From contig NZ_BAKN01000006.1 in NCBI RefSeq assembly GCF_000614205.1, positions 1-64,000 on the forward strand: a DNA stretch of 64,000 nucleotides, read 5' to 3'. The notes beneath the pieces were generated by a model that saw nothing but the letters and a program-made list of their open reading frames with translations, had not been told where the DNA came from and searched no databases. Shown here in pieces: positions 27,291 through 36,444 of the stretch (the stretch's first letter is position 1; the number at the start of each line of letters is the position of its first letter). The position numbers and the translations under genes are program-made. Source of the stretch: Hoylesella saccharolytica JCM 17484. Its GTDB lineage: Bacteria; Bacteroidota; Bacteroidia; Bacteroidales; Bacteroidaceae.

Positions 27291-28424
27291 ATGAGCAATC
27301 TGGCAGAATCTATTTTTGATGATATACGTCCTTATTACGACTCGGAGATACCTCAGGCAATGCACAGAATTGCTGCCAGTGATTATCTTCCGCAGCTGGC
27401 CGACTTTGTTTTTCCCAACAAAACGTACGACGAAGTGGCTGATTTGCTGCGCGGAATAACGACCACACACGAGTTTCAACATCAGGTGATGTATTATTTC
27501 AACCGCCAAGTGATACAGCGCAGCATCACCGAATTTAGTTGTAATGGTCTTCAGCAGCTTGATACCGGCACGCCTTATCTATTTGTCAGTAACCATAGAG
27601 ACATTGTTTTAGATGCTTCACTGTTGCAAAACGCCCTTGTCGATAATGGTTTTGACACCTGCGAGATAACCTTTGGCGCCAATCTGATGTGTAATCCGCT
27701 TATCATCGACATAGGTTGCAGCAACAAGATGTTTCGAGTTGAGCGGGGTGGAGATGCGCGCCAATTCTATCAAAGTTCGTTACACCTGTCGCGATATATT
27801 CGCCATGTCATCACCGAAAAACATTCTTCGGTGTGGATTGCGCAACGCAACGGACGCACAAAAGATGGTGTTGACCTTACCGAACAAGGTCTTATTAAGA
27901 TGTTTGCGCAGTCGGGCGGACACGATAAGATGGAGGCTCTGAACCAATTAAACATCGTTCCGATTGCCGTAAGCTACGAGTGGGAATCGTGCGATGTACT
28001 GAAAGCCACCGAAATATCGCAGTCGTTGCATGGTCGATACATCAAACAGCCGGGCGAAGATATACGCAGTATTCTCACCGGAATTATGCAACCGAAGGGT
28101 CGTGTACACTTTGAGGTATGTCCGCCGCTCAAAAAAGAAGAGCTTGAAGCATTTTCATCGCTCCCCTTGAACGATGCCATCCGGAACGTTGCAGAGCTTA
28201 TAGACCGGCGCATTATTGAGGCTTACCGCCTGATGCCCACAAATTACATCGCCTATCAGATGCTTTATCCGGCTTCAGACATGGAATTTCCACCCATTGA
28301 CGAACAGCAAAAACAGACCTTCATCGACAGAATAAACGCTCTGGAGGTAGCCGAAGCGCGCGATATTCTTTTACATATCTATGCCAATCCCGTTCATTCC
28401 AAACTAAAGCTTTCGCAACATTGA
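27291..28424 (+). CDS. Glycerol-3-phosphate acyltransferase-like protein
   Basis: A 377-residue PlsC-superfamily acyltransferase. Seen: the acceptor motif LFVSNHRDIVLDASLL near residue 95 (an NH-x5-D version of block I), FRVERGGDARQFYQSS near 145, the block III-like WIAQRNGRTKDGVDLTEQG near 180 and IVPIAVSYEWES near 220. No membrane-spanning region is obvious apart from a hydrophobic patch. The length and HRD variant differ from ordinary PlsC and match a Bacteroidetes group annotated as 1-acyl-glycerol-3-phosphate acyltransferase. It starts 14 nt after the ligase gene and ends one base before the MMPL gene, so operon membership is clear. Presumably acylates the pathway product. Confidence 0.8.
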   Translation: MSNLAESIFDDIRPYYDSEIPQAMHRIAASDYLPQLADFVFPNKTYDEVADLLRGITTTHEFQHQVMYYFNRQVIQRSITEFSCNGLQQLDTGTPYLFVSNHRDIVLDASLLQNALVDNGFDTCEITFGANLMCNPLIIDIGCSNKMFRVERGGDARQFYQSSLHLSRYIRHVITEKHSSVWIAQRNGRTKDGVDLTEQGLIKMFAQSGGHDKMEALNQLNIVPIAVSYEWESCDVLKATEISQSLHGRYIKQPGEDIRSILTGIMQPKGRVHFEVCPPLKKEELEAFSSLPLNDAIRNVAELIDRRIIEAYRLMPTNYIAYQMLYPASDMEFPPIDEQQKQTFIDRINALEVAEARDILLHIYANPVHSKLKLSQH

Positions 28425-28425
28425 G

Positions 28426-31400
28426 ATGATTACCCGTGCGCTCTTACGAATATACGACTATCTGCACACACACAGATACCTGCGTTTTCTACTTCTCGTC
28501 ACACTCCTTACGGCAGCTGTGATATCGGCTTTACAGCTTAGATTTAAAGAAGACATCAGCGATTTTTTACCCGATAACGATACCTATCACCGTTCGATGG
28601 ATGTTTATCGGCAAATCAACGCCGCAGATAGGATATTTGTCGTCTTTCAAATGAGCGATACTACGCAGACAGATATCGACCGAATCGTTGAGGCCGTAAA
28701 TATTTTTGAAACGCAGGCACAGCAAAAACACTGGCAGATAACAGCCCGAATAGACTATGACGAGGTGTTGGGCGTGGCCGATTTTGTATATGCAAACGCC
28801 CCGTTGTTAATGAACGAGGCCGACTATACCCGTATGTCGCGGCGTATGTGCACAGACAGTATTGCCGCTGCATTGCAAAAAGACAAGGAGATGTTGCTGT
28901 TTCCGTCGGGCAATCTTTTGTCGCAAAACATTCAAAGAGACCCTTTAGGGCTCTTCACCCCTATCTTAGAGCGCCTTCAAACATCAGGCAGAGCCATGCG
29001 TTATGAACTGAACGACGGTTACATTTTTGCTCCCGACAATCACTTTGCAATAGTTATGATCGACTCGCCATACGGTTCCAGCGAGACGGATAAAAACGGA
29101 AAACTCATTGCCGGAATAGATTCTGTGGCGCGAACCATTGAGGCACAGCTGGGCAATGTGCAGATAACGGCTACTGGTGCACCTGTTATCGCTGTGGATA
29201 ATGCACAACAAATCAAGATCGATAGCGTTTGGGCAATAGGCATTGCCGTTGTTCTTATTCTTTGTTTGCTCGTTTATACGTTACGGCGGGTGCGTTATCT
29301 ATCGCTCATCGCTGTGTCGTTGGGCTTCGGTTGGATAGTGGCGATGGGTGCAATTGCACTTGTCAGTCGCGAGGTTTCTGTCATTGTGTTAGGCATCGCC
29401 TCAGTTATCATCGGCATTGCCGTTAACTATCCGCTCCATTTTGTTTCGCATTTGGGACATTGTTCATCGCCGCGCGATACCTTAAAAGAGATTGCCGAGC
29501 CCCTTGTTGTAGGTAATATCACCACCGTAGGTGCTTTTTGTGCACTTATTCCGTTAGAGTCTACCGCCCTTCGCCATTTAGGTTTGTTCGCCGCTTTTAT
29601 GTTGGTGGGCACCATTACTTTTGTTATTCTCTTCCTGCCACACCTTTGCGGTTGTGTAGCCAACCGTTGCTCGGCGTCCGAAACAGTTGTCGACAAAGCC
29701 GAAGAAGCACCCTTTAATCCCGTATATCCCAAAAACAAGTATGTTGTGGCTGCGTTGGTGGTGGTTACTTTGGTGCTGGGCTACTTCAGTTTGTCTACCC
29801 AATTCGACACGGATATGCAGCACATCAACTACCTGAAGCCCGAACAAAAGGCTTTGTTGATGGACTTGGGGCGTATGCGAAACGAGCAACCGGGCACTAC
29901 ACAGGTATATTTTGCCACATCGGGAGCGAATGTTGAGGAGGCATTGGAACGTAGTGCGCACGCGTTTTCTGACCTTCTGATACCCGGAAAACAAGAACAG
30001 CGCCGGCGAATAGACCGCTGGAATAAGTTTGTAACACAACATCGGCAGCTGCTGACCCAACAGTTAACTGCCGAAGCCCTGCGTAACGGTTTTACACCCG
30101 ACGCTTTTGAAGACTTTAACCGTGTTGTCAATGCCCGCCTGCAACCGCAAGATTTGGCTTTCTTTTCACCGCTTACGCGTAATGGTTTAGGTAATCGCAT
30201 ACTTGGAAATACCGTTGTAAATGTTGTTAATGTGCCTTCTGCACAGGCCGACAGCGTGGTGACGGCTTTCAATGGCGCAAGTGGTGCGCAGCAATGGGCC
30301 TTTGATGTGCAGAGCATGAATGCCACAATAGCCACCACTTTATCTCAAAACTTCAATTATATCGGGTGGGTTTGCGGTATCATTGTGTTTGTTTTTCTGT
30401 GGATTTCGTTTAAAAAATTTGAGTACGCGCTTATCGCTTTCTTGCCGATGGCCGTGTCTTGGCTCTGGATTTTGGGTACCATGCACCTGCTGGATATGCG
30501 GTTTAATCTGGTTAACATCATTTTGGCTACCTTTATTTTCGGTCAAGGCGACGATTACAGCATCTTTATAACCGAAGGCTTGATATACGAACGAACCTAC
30601 CGTCGACGTATGTTGGCTTCTTACAAACGCAGCATTTTTATCTCGGCAGCCATTATGTTTATCGGCATGGGGTCGCTCATTATCGCCCGTCATCCGGCCT
30701 TACGCGGACTGGGTGAAATCACAATCGTGGGTATGGCCTCTGTGGTTGTGCTCACATACATCATTCCACCCATGCTGTTTGGTTGGCTTTACACCGACAA
30801 GAACGGGGCCGAACGCCCGCAGCCCATCTCTTTTTCGCGCCTGCTGGTAACCATTTATGCTTCCGGTATCTACCTTTTTCAGGTGCTTTACGGTTGTGTG
30901 CTGGGTACGTGGCTGTTTGTTTTGCATCGCAAAACCCCCTCGCGTATGGCCTTTTTTCATCGTCAGAAACACCTGTTTTTTCATTTCGACATCTTTCATA
31001 TACCCGGTGTGAAGACCCGTATATGCTATGATGAGCCTGAAGATTTTAAGCGGCCCGCCGTTATTATCTGTAATCATCAGTCTATTTTAGACCCCGTTTG
31101 TTTGATGGCTTTATCGCCTAAAATACTTATTTCGATAGGTCGTAAGGTGTGGCACAATCCATTGTGTCGCCTGTATTACGTTTTTCCGACTTTATTCCGG
31201 TAGAAAATGGGTCGGAAGCCATTGTCGATCGGTGTCGCGAACATATCAAAAACGGGTACAGCATTGCCATTTTCCCGGAAGCGGAAAGAGTAGTTTCGCC
31301 CGACATCGGTCGTTTTCACAACGGCGCTTTTATACTGGCTCGTGAGCTGAATGTTGACATTCTACCCATTTATCTGCACGGTTTGCGCGAGCTGATGCCC

Positions 31401-31562
31401 CGTCATTCCATTGTTTGCAACCGAGGTACGCTCACCATTCGGGTAGGCAAACGCATTTCGCAACAGCAGATACAGCAAATGGGTAACAGCATTTTAGAAA
31501 TAAAAAGGGCGGTGTATAAGCTCTATACCAATGAGTATGAGGGGCAGAAGGAGAACGTATAA
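28426..31562 (+). pseudogene. MMPL/RND exporter fused to a lysophospholipid acyltransferase, frameshifted
   Basis: A large inner-membrane protein. Residues 1 to about 820 form an MMPL transporter with two sets of six helices, each preceded by a periplasmic domain (FGQGDDYSIFITEGLIYERT in the second set). A PlsC acyltransferase follows, with VIICNHQSILDPV near residue 886 and, in the shifted frame, IAIFPEAERVVSP. The frame drops back one base at about 31172-31174; reading CTGGTATTA for CTGTATTA gives CRLVLRFSDFIPV and a 1045-residue protein. Relatives in Bacteroides are trifunctional, with a methyltransferase at the C-terminus. Here the protein ends just after the acyltransferase domain, and the stop TAA abuts the repeat tract flanking element C, so the methyltransferase part may have been lost. 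Likely exports the operon's lipid. Confidence 0.82.
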
Positions 31563-31732
31563 AGGTGAAAAAGTGAAAAGGTGAAAGAGTGAAAAGATGC
31601 AGCCGCCACAGTATTAGATAACAATGCAAGGGCGTTAGCTATTTTTTCACCCTTTCACCTTTTCACTTTTTCACCTTTATACGTCCCCATTTGCCCTTTC
31701 ACCTTTTCACTTTTTCATCTCCAAGTTGCTTA
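31563..31732. repeat. Left outer arm of element C
   Basis: GGTGAAAAAGTGAAAAGGTG tract, then GATGCAGCCGCCACA, then GGGCGTTAGCTATTTTTTCACC and reverse-type purine tracts. The right arm (32153-32290) carries the same blocks in inverted order, so copy C is flanked by an extended inverted repeat of roughly 130-150 bp. The tract begins at the stop codon of the MMPL-acyltransferase gene. Confidence 0.65.
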
Positions 31733-32152
31733 CAAATCGTAAGTTTTTTAACATTCGAGAACACTTTCGGATTTCTTTTTTCTTTACAAATCACTTTTTC
31801 AAAATAGAGAAAATTTTTCTTTTATTTGGACAAAAAACAGCTTTCATTTTCCAAAAGTATAGGTTTTGAAATGTAAAAACATAGCTTTTAGCATGCAAAA
31901 CATCATCTTTTGAAGGCTAAAATCTATGCTTTTGCACCCCGAAAAACACGGTTTTAGGGCGTTTCAAAAGGGTAAATAACGAACAAAATTTATCTATAAG
32001 TTCGCAAGTTATTAATTATCAGCGATATACATAATTGTAAAATCCTTGCGATTTTACGAGCCGAGAACCGGTTGGTGATTTCGATTGGCACTCTCGCGAG
32101 GTTGCATCTGATTTATTGACAAGGGTAAAAGTAACAAATTGTAAGCAACTTA
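31733..32152 (-). mobile_element. TIR-bearing intergenic element, copy C (inverted)
   Basis: Reverse orientation relative to A, B and D. The five units start, on the plus strand, at 31853, 31875, 31897, 31919 and 31941, exactly 22 bp apart. Ends AAGTTGCTTACAAATCG and GTAACAAATTGTAAGCAACTT form the inverted repeat. A CGTAAAATC/GATTTTACG-type hairpin and CTCGCGAG are present in the other half. Confidence 0.75.
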
Positions 32153-32350
32153 GAGGTAAAAAAGTGAAAAGGTGAAAGGGCGAAAAAATGGCTAACGCCC
32201 TTACATAGCTACTATATATTGTGGCGGCTGCATCTTTTCACTCTTTCACCTTTTCACCCTTTTACTTTTACTTAGGTAGGTAAAGTAGGATATGGTAGGT
32301 AAAAGTAGTTGGCAGGAGACAGAAAAGCACATAAATTTTCATCCTTGTTC
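32153..32350. repeat. Right outer arm of element C
   Basis: Inverted counterparts of the left arm: a GAAAAAATGGCTAACGCCC block, TGTGGCGGCTGCATC and CTTTTCACC tracts to about 32275, followed by AGGTAGGTAAAGTAGG and ATAAATTTTCATCC words also seen around element A. No gene seen. Confidence 0.6.
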
Positions 32351-32399
32351 TTTCATCCTTCATCCACAACCAATTCTTCATTTATTTAATTTTAATTAC

Positions 32400-32407
32400 T
32401 ACTTTTG
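32400..32407 (+). promoter_or_regulatory. -7 box for ridA
   Basis: TACTTTTG, 45 nt before the ridA ATG, matches TAnnTTTG. No clear -33 element is visible. Confidence 0.5.
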
Positions 32408-32452
32408 CACCGAATATCAATCCATTACCTATTTAACTAAACAATAAAAAGA

Positions 32453-32836
32453 ATGAAAGCCATTCACACAGACAAAGCACCCAAAGCCATCGGACCATAT
32501 AGTCAGGCCATAGAAGCAGGCGGTTTGGTGTTTGTATCGGGACAATTGCCCGTAAATCCAAGTACAGGCGAGTTTGCTGAAGGAGGCATTAAAGAGCAAA
32601 CCCGACAGTCGCTTACTAATGCGCAACAAGTATTACAGGCGGCAGGAACAGACCTCAGCCGGGTGGTAAAGACAACGGTTTTTCTCTCGGATATGGATAA
32701 TTTCGGTGCGATGAATGAGGTTTATGCCGAGTTTTTCTCACAACCCTTCCCCGCTCGGTCGGCTTTTGCGGTGCGAACATTGCCCAAAGGAGCCCTTGTA
32801 GAGATAGAATGTATAGCCGAAGCGCAACGTTCTTAA
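32453..32836 (+). CDS. ridA: RidA-family reactive enamine/imine deaminase
   Basis: A 127-residue cytoplasmic protein that hydrolyses reactive 2-aminoacrylate-type enamines and imines released by PLP enzymes, protecting those enzymes. Seen: APKAIGPYSQAIEAGGLVFVSGQLP at the N-terminus, the family's substrate-pocket residues, and FPARSAFAVRTLPKGALVEIECIA near the end with the conserved Arg and the final Glu. Length is typical. A second YitT gene follows 31 nt downstream and may be co-transcribed. Identification is firm. Confidence 0.93.
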   Translation: MKAIHTDKAPKAIGPYSQAIEAGGLVFVSGQLPVNPSTGEFAEGGIKEQTRQSLTNAQQVLQAAGTDLSRVVKTTVFLSDMDNFGAMNEVYAEFFSQPFPARSAFAVRTLPKGALVEIECIAEAQRS

Positions 32837-32867
32837 CAGTTGTAGGTTACGTTTTAACATTCTGATT

Positions 32868-33767
32868 ATGCTCAAATCTCTTTACCGTGAGATAGTAGAT
32901 TATGCCATGATTGCACTCGGAATGGTGTTTTACAGCATCGGATGGGTGGCGTTTTTCTTACCCAATAACATCAGTACGGGTGGTGTTGCAGGGCTTGCCT
33001 CAATAATTTTCTGGGGCACGGGCATACCTGTGCAGGTAACTTATTTTGTTGGTAATACCATATTATTAGCCATTGCACTGAAGGTTTTGGGGTTGAAGTT
33101 TTGTATTAAAACCATCTATGGTGTGTTAATGTTAACGGCTTTTACGACCCTTTTCCGCCATTTGTTTCCCCATCCCACCATTCTTCACGGCGAACCTTTT
33201 ATGGCTTGCATCATCGGTTCGTGCTTTTGCGGTGTGGGTTTGGGCTTCGGATTAGCCTATCATGGCAGTTCGGGCGGGTCTGATATTGTAGCTTCGATTA
33301 TCAATAAATATCGTGATATATCGCTGGGACGTGTTATCCTACTGTGCGATATTATCATTGTTACGCTGAGTTATGTGGTGTTGCACAGTTGGGAACAGGT
33401 GATTTACGGTTTTGTCGGACTGATTGTGGTATCGTCTGTGCTCGACCAAGTAGTTAGTTCCGGCCTGCGTTCGGTTCAGTTTTTGATTATTTCCGAACGC
33501 TATGAAGAAATCTGCCGGCATGTTATCGAAACTCCGCCATATCGCAGTTGCACCGTTATCGACGCCAAAGGATACTATTCGGGCAACAGTTTAAAGGTGC
33601 TGATATTGGTTACCCGACAGCGAGAAGCCTCGCAAGTGTTTAAGATGATTGATGCGATAGATCCGCATGCATTTGTTACACAAAGTCCTGTTATCGGCGT
33701 TTACGGCAACGGCTTTGACCGGTTTAAGGTGAAAAGAAAAAAGCATGAAGCATTACTTAAAAGCTAA
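32868..33767 (+). CDS. YitT-family membrane protein (DUF2179), second copy
   Basis: 299 residues, paralogue of the gene at 14634-15617. Same layout: five or so hydrophobic helices with FLPNNISTGGVAGLASIIFW near residue 28 and YHGSSGGSDIVASIINKYR near 128, then a cytosolic DUF2179 domain with CTVIDAKGYYSGNSLKVLIL and IDPHAFVTQSPVIGVYGNGF. In the membrane motif this copy has GGSD where the first has GGTD. Substrate unknown. The stop codon lies inside the terminator stem that follows. Two YitT genes in one window suggest separate roles or regulation. Confidence 0.87.
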   Translation: MLKSLYREIVDYAMIALGMVFYSIGWVAFFLPNNISTGGVAGLASIIFWGTGIPVQVTYFVGNTILLAIALKVLGLKFCIKTIYGVLMLTAFTTLFRHLFPHPTILHGEPFMACIIGSCFCGVGLGFGLAYHGSSGGSDIVASIINKYRDISLGRVILLCDIIIVTLSYVVLHSWEQVIYGFVGLIVVSSVLDQVVSSGLRSVQFLIISERYEEICRHVIETPPYRSCTVIDAKGYYSGNSLKVLILVTRQREASQVFKMIDAIDPHAFVTQSPVIGVYGNGFDRFKVKRKKHEALLKS

Positions 33768-33787
33768 GTAATGCTTCATTCTTTTGG
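33745..33787 (+). terminator. Intrinsic terminator after the second YitT gene
   Basis: A perfect 15-bp stem (33745-33759 with 33765-33779) around the loop AAAGC, followed by a T-rich TTCTTTT. The stem includes the gene's last codons and stop. Confidence 0.7.
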
Positions 33788-33920
33788 TATTTGCAGTTCT
33801 TATAGTGAACATTTTGCGTTTTTTGCCCATGCAAAAGCCCTTTTTGCGCAATCTGTAGAAAAGCCGTTTAGGGTTTTTCAGCAGGCATATAAGGGAGAGA
33901 AATACGAGTTGGAAGGGAGG

Positions 33921-34700
33921 TTATTTTGAAGAAGTGGTTGTTTCGTTCTCAACTTCTTTGACCTTTCTAAACAAGTCTGAAGCGAAAACCAAGTCGTTAA
34001 GCTTCTCATTTGTCGAGTTCATTACCTCGTCTTTGGTGCCCTGCCACTCTTTTCTACCTTTATAGATAAAGCAGATATTCTCGCCAATGCCCATTACAGA
34101 GTTCATATCGTGGGTATTGATAATGGTGGTCATGCCAAACTCTTTGGTAATTCCCGACAGCAGTTCGTCGATAACCAACGATGTCTTGGGGTCGAGTCCT
34201 GAGTTGGGTTCATCGCAAAACAGATACTTGGGATTCAGTACAATGGCTCTGGCAATGGCAACACGCTTCTGCATTCCACCCGATATTTCACCCGGAAACT
34301 TATCTTGTGCGTCTGTCAGATTTACGCGGTCAAGGCATTCTTGCGCACGTTTGGTACGTTCTCTGAGCGTCATTGTCGAGAACATATCAAGCGGAAACAT
34401 CACGTTTTCGAGCACCGACAGCGAGTCGAAGAGGGCTGCACTCTGGAAAATCATTCCCATTTCGCGGCGCATATACACCTTTTCTTTCTTGCTCATCGTT
34501 ACAAAATTACGGCCGTCGTACAACACTTCGCCCGATGTAGGCTCAAGCAATCCCACGATATTTTTCATCAAAACGGTTTTTCCCGAACCGCTTTGACCGA
34601 TAATCAGATTGGTTTTTCCTGTCTCGAAAACAGCATCAATACCGTTCAAAACAGGTTTATCCTCAAAAGATTTTGTAAGTTTTTTTACCTCAATCATCAA
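33921..34700 (-). CDS. mlaF: MlaF-like ABC transporter ATPase
   Basis: ATPase of an Mla/MCE-type system that moves phospholipids between inner and outer membrane. 259 residues with Walker A GQSGSGKTVLMKN near residue 35, signature ISGGMQKRVAIARAI near 140 and Walker B YLFCDEPNSGLDPKT near 160, followed by the switch His in INTHDMNSVMGIG. It starts 7 nt after the permease stop, so the two form one operon. The MCE substrate-binding protein (MlaD) is not next to it; it may follow elsewhere. A terminator-like A/T-rich inverted segment lies after the stop. Assignment to the MlaF group rather than another ABC family rests on sequence style and the MlaE neighbour. Confidence 0.88.
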   Translation of the reverse strand: MMIEVKKLTKSFEDKPVLNGIDAVFETGKTNLIIGQSGSGKTVLMKNIVGLLEPTSGEVLYDGRNFVTMSKKEKVYMRREMGMIFQSAALFDSLSVLENVMFPLDMFSTMTLRERTKRAQECLDRVNLTDAQDKFPGEISGGMQKRVAIARAIVLNPKYLFCDEPNSGLDPKTSLVIDELLSGITKEFGMTTIINTHDMNSVMGIGENICFIYKGRKEWQGTKDEVMNSTNEKLNDLVFASDLFRKVKEVENETTTSSK

Positions 34701-34707
34701 TTACCTC

Positions 34708-35454
34708 CTAACTTAACATCTGTGTTAAGAACACATCCGAAAAAAGAATAAGCACCGAACTGCATACAACGGCATCCGTACTGGCCTTTCCTACTTCTAC
34801 CGAACCGCCTTCTACGCTGTATCCGAAGAAAGAAGACACACTCGAAATGATAAATGCAAAGAACAGGCTTTTGATGATACTCATCCAAACAAACCAAGAA
34901 TTGAAATCGTGTTGCAGGCCTGCCGTAAGATCATCGGGTGTAAGAATGTGCCCCAGATAAGCTGTTCCATAGGCGCCGATAATACCCATGGCCGAGCTGA
35001 AGATAACCAAAAAGGGCATAATGGTTACCAATCCGAGTATCTTGGGCAAGATTAAATACGACGCAGAGTTAACTCCCATGATGTCAAGTGCATCTATTTG
35101 CTGCGTCACTCGCATCGTTCCAAGCTCTGATGCAATGTTAGAACCCACCTTTCCGGCTAAAATCAGACACATGATGGACGATGAAAATTCAAGCAACATG
35201 ATTTCGCGCGTGGTGTATCCCGATACCCAACGGGGCATCCAAGGACTTTGAATATTCAGTTTCATCTGAATACAGATAACCGCACCGATAAAGAATGAGA
35301 TGAGTAAAACGATGCCGATAGAGTCTACTCCCAATTGAGACATCTCTTTAACGTAACGTTTTAAAAACATACGCATACGTTCGGGACGGGCAAACGAACG
35401 ACCCATCAGAATGAGATACTGCCCCAACGTAGTAAGATATTTGATAATCAGCAT
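34708..35454 (-). CDS. mlaE: MlaE-like ABC transporter permease
   Basis: Membrane permease of the Mla/MCE phospholipid transporter, 248 residues, five or six helices. Seen: the family block around GVDSIGIVLLISFFIGAVIC near residue 42, GTMRVTQQIDALDIMGVNSA near 132, in which EIGTMRVTEQIDAL is the classic MlaE signature, and PFLVIFSSAMGIIGAY near 163. Partner ATPase follows directly. It is divergent from lptB, so two envelope-transport genes share one 133-bp promoter region. Identification is firm. Confidence 0.9.
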   Translation of the reverse strand: MLIIKYLTTLGQYLILMGRSFARPERMRMFLKRYVKEMSQLGVDSIGIVLLISFFIGAVICIQMKLNIQSPWMPRWVSGYTTREIMLLEFSSSIMCLILAGKVGSNIASELGTMRVTQQIDALDIMGVNSASYLILPKILGLVTIMPFLVIFSSAMGIIGAYGTAYLGHILTPDDLTAGLQHDFNSWFVWMSIIKSLFFAFIISSVSSFFGYSVEGGSVEVGKASTDAVVCSSVLILFSDVFLTQMLS

Positions 35455-35478
35455 GATTATAACTTTCTATTAAGGCTG

Positions 35479-35486
35479 CAAAAGTA
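35479..35486 (-). promoter_or_regulatory. -7 box for mlaEF
   Basis: Minus-strand TACTTTTG, 24 nt before the mlaE ATG. It lies 65 bp from the plus-strand lptB box in the same divergent gap. Confidence 0.5.
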
Positions 35487-35551
35487 AGTAAAATATGCTA
35501 GAAACGAACATCTTACGCCGGGTTTTATTTCTTTTTATGCCTTTTAATATC

Positions 35552-35559
35552 TATCTTTG
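35552..35559 (+). promoter_or_regulatory. -7 box for lptB
   Basis: TATCTTTG, 28 nt before the lptB ATG, matches TAnnTTTG; the -33 region is only T-rich. Confidence 0.5.
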
Positions 35560-35587
35560 CAACCTATATAAATTATGTATTTGCTGA

Positions 35588-36412
35588 ATGGAAACCAACC
35601 CAATAGAGAGCCGTTCAAGCCTCCACGAAACCACAAATATGGAACTTCGAGCCGAAGGACTTGTAAAACGTTACGGCAAACGAACTGTTGTTAACAACGT
35701 GTCTATTAACGTTAAACAAGGCGAAATCGTAGGATTGCTGGGTCCGAACGGCGCCGGAAAGACCACCTCTTTTTATATGACAACCGGCTTGGTTATTCCC
35801 AACGAGGGGCATATCTACATCGATAAGGAGGAGATAACAAGTTATCCGGTTTATAAAAGGGCACGTGCCGGTATCGGTTATTTGCCCCAGGAAGCCAGCG
35901 TTTTCCGAAAAATGAGCGTAGAAGACAATATTATGTCGGTATTGGAGATGACTGGAAAGCCTCAAGCATATCAGCAAGAAAAGCTTGAAAGTTTGATACG
36001 CGAGTTCAGATTGACCAAAGTTCGCAAGAACAAAGGTGATCAGCTGTCGGGTGGAGAACGTCGAAGAACAGAGATTGCACGATGTTTAGCCATCGATCCG
36101 AAGTTTATTATGCTAGACGAACCATTTGCAGGAGTAGACCCAATAGCAGTAGAAGACATCCAACACATCGTTTGGCAGCTCAAATATCGCAACATTGGGA
36201 TACTTATTACCGACCATAACGTACAAGAAACGCTTACCATTACCGACCGTGCTTACCTGCTTTTCGAGGGTCGTATTCTTTTTCAGGGTGCACCGGAAGA
36301 GCTTGCAGAGAATAAGATTGTGCGTGAAAAATACCTCAGTAACAGTTTTGTGTTGCGTAAAAAAGATTTTCAAACGCTCGACGAAGAACGTAAAGCAAGA
36401 GAAAACAGCTAA
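35588..36412 (+). CDS. lptB: LPS export ABC transporter ATP-binding protein
   Basis: ATPase that powers LPS extraction from the inner membrane with LptF/LptG. 274 residues: Walker A GPNGAGKTTSFYM near residue 56, Q-loop YLPQEASVFRKMS, signature LSGGERRRTEIARCL near 155, Walker B FIMLDEPFAGVDPIA near 178 and switch His in ITDHNVQET. The QEASVFRKMSVEDN stretch is characteristic of LptB. The first 17 residues precede the usual start; the internal ATG at 35639 (MELRAEGLVKRYG) aligns better with the family and may be the true start. Downstream gene begins 32 nt later. Confidence 0.93.
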   Translation: METNPIESRSSLHETTNMELRAEGLVKRYGKRTVVNNVSINVKQGEIVGLLGPNGAGKTTSFYMTTGLVIPNEGHIYIDKEEITSYPVYKRARAGIGYLPQEASVFRKMSVEDNIMSVLEMTGKPQAYQQEKLESLIREFRLTKVRKNKGDQLSGGERRRTEIARCLAIDPKFIMLDEPFAGVDPIAVEDIQHIVWQLKYRNIGILITDHNVQETLTITDRAYLLFEGRILFQGAPEELAENKIVREKYLSNSFVLRKKDFQTLDEERKARENS

Positions 36413-36444
36413 ACCTTTCGCCGGCAGAACTTCAATAATAAAAT

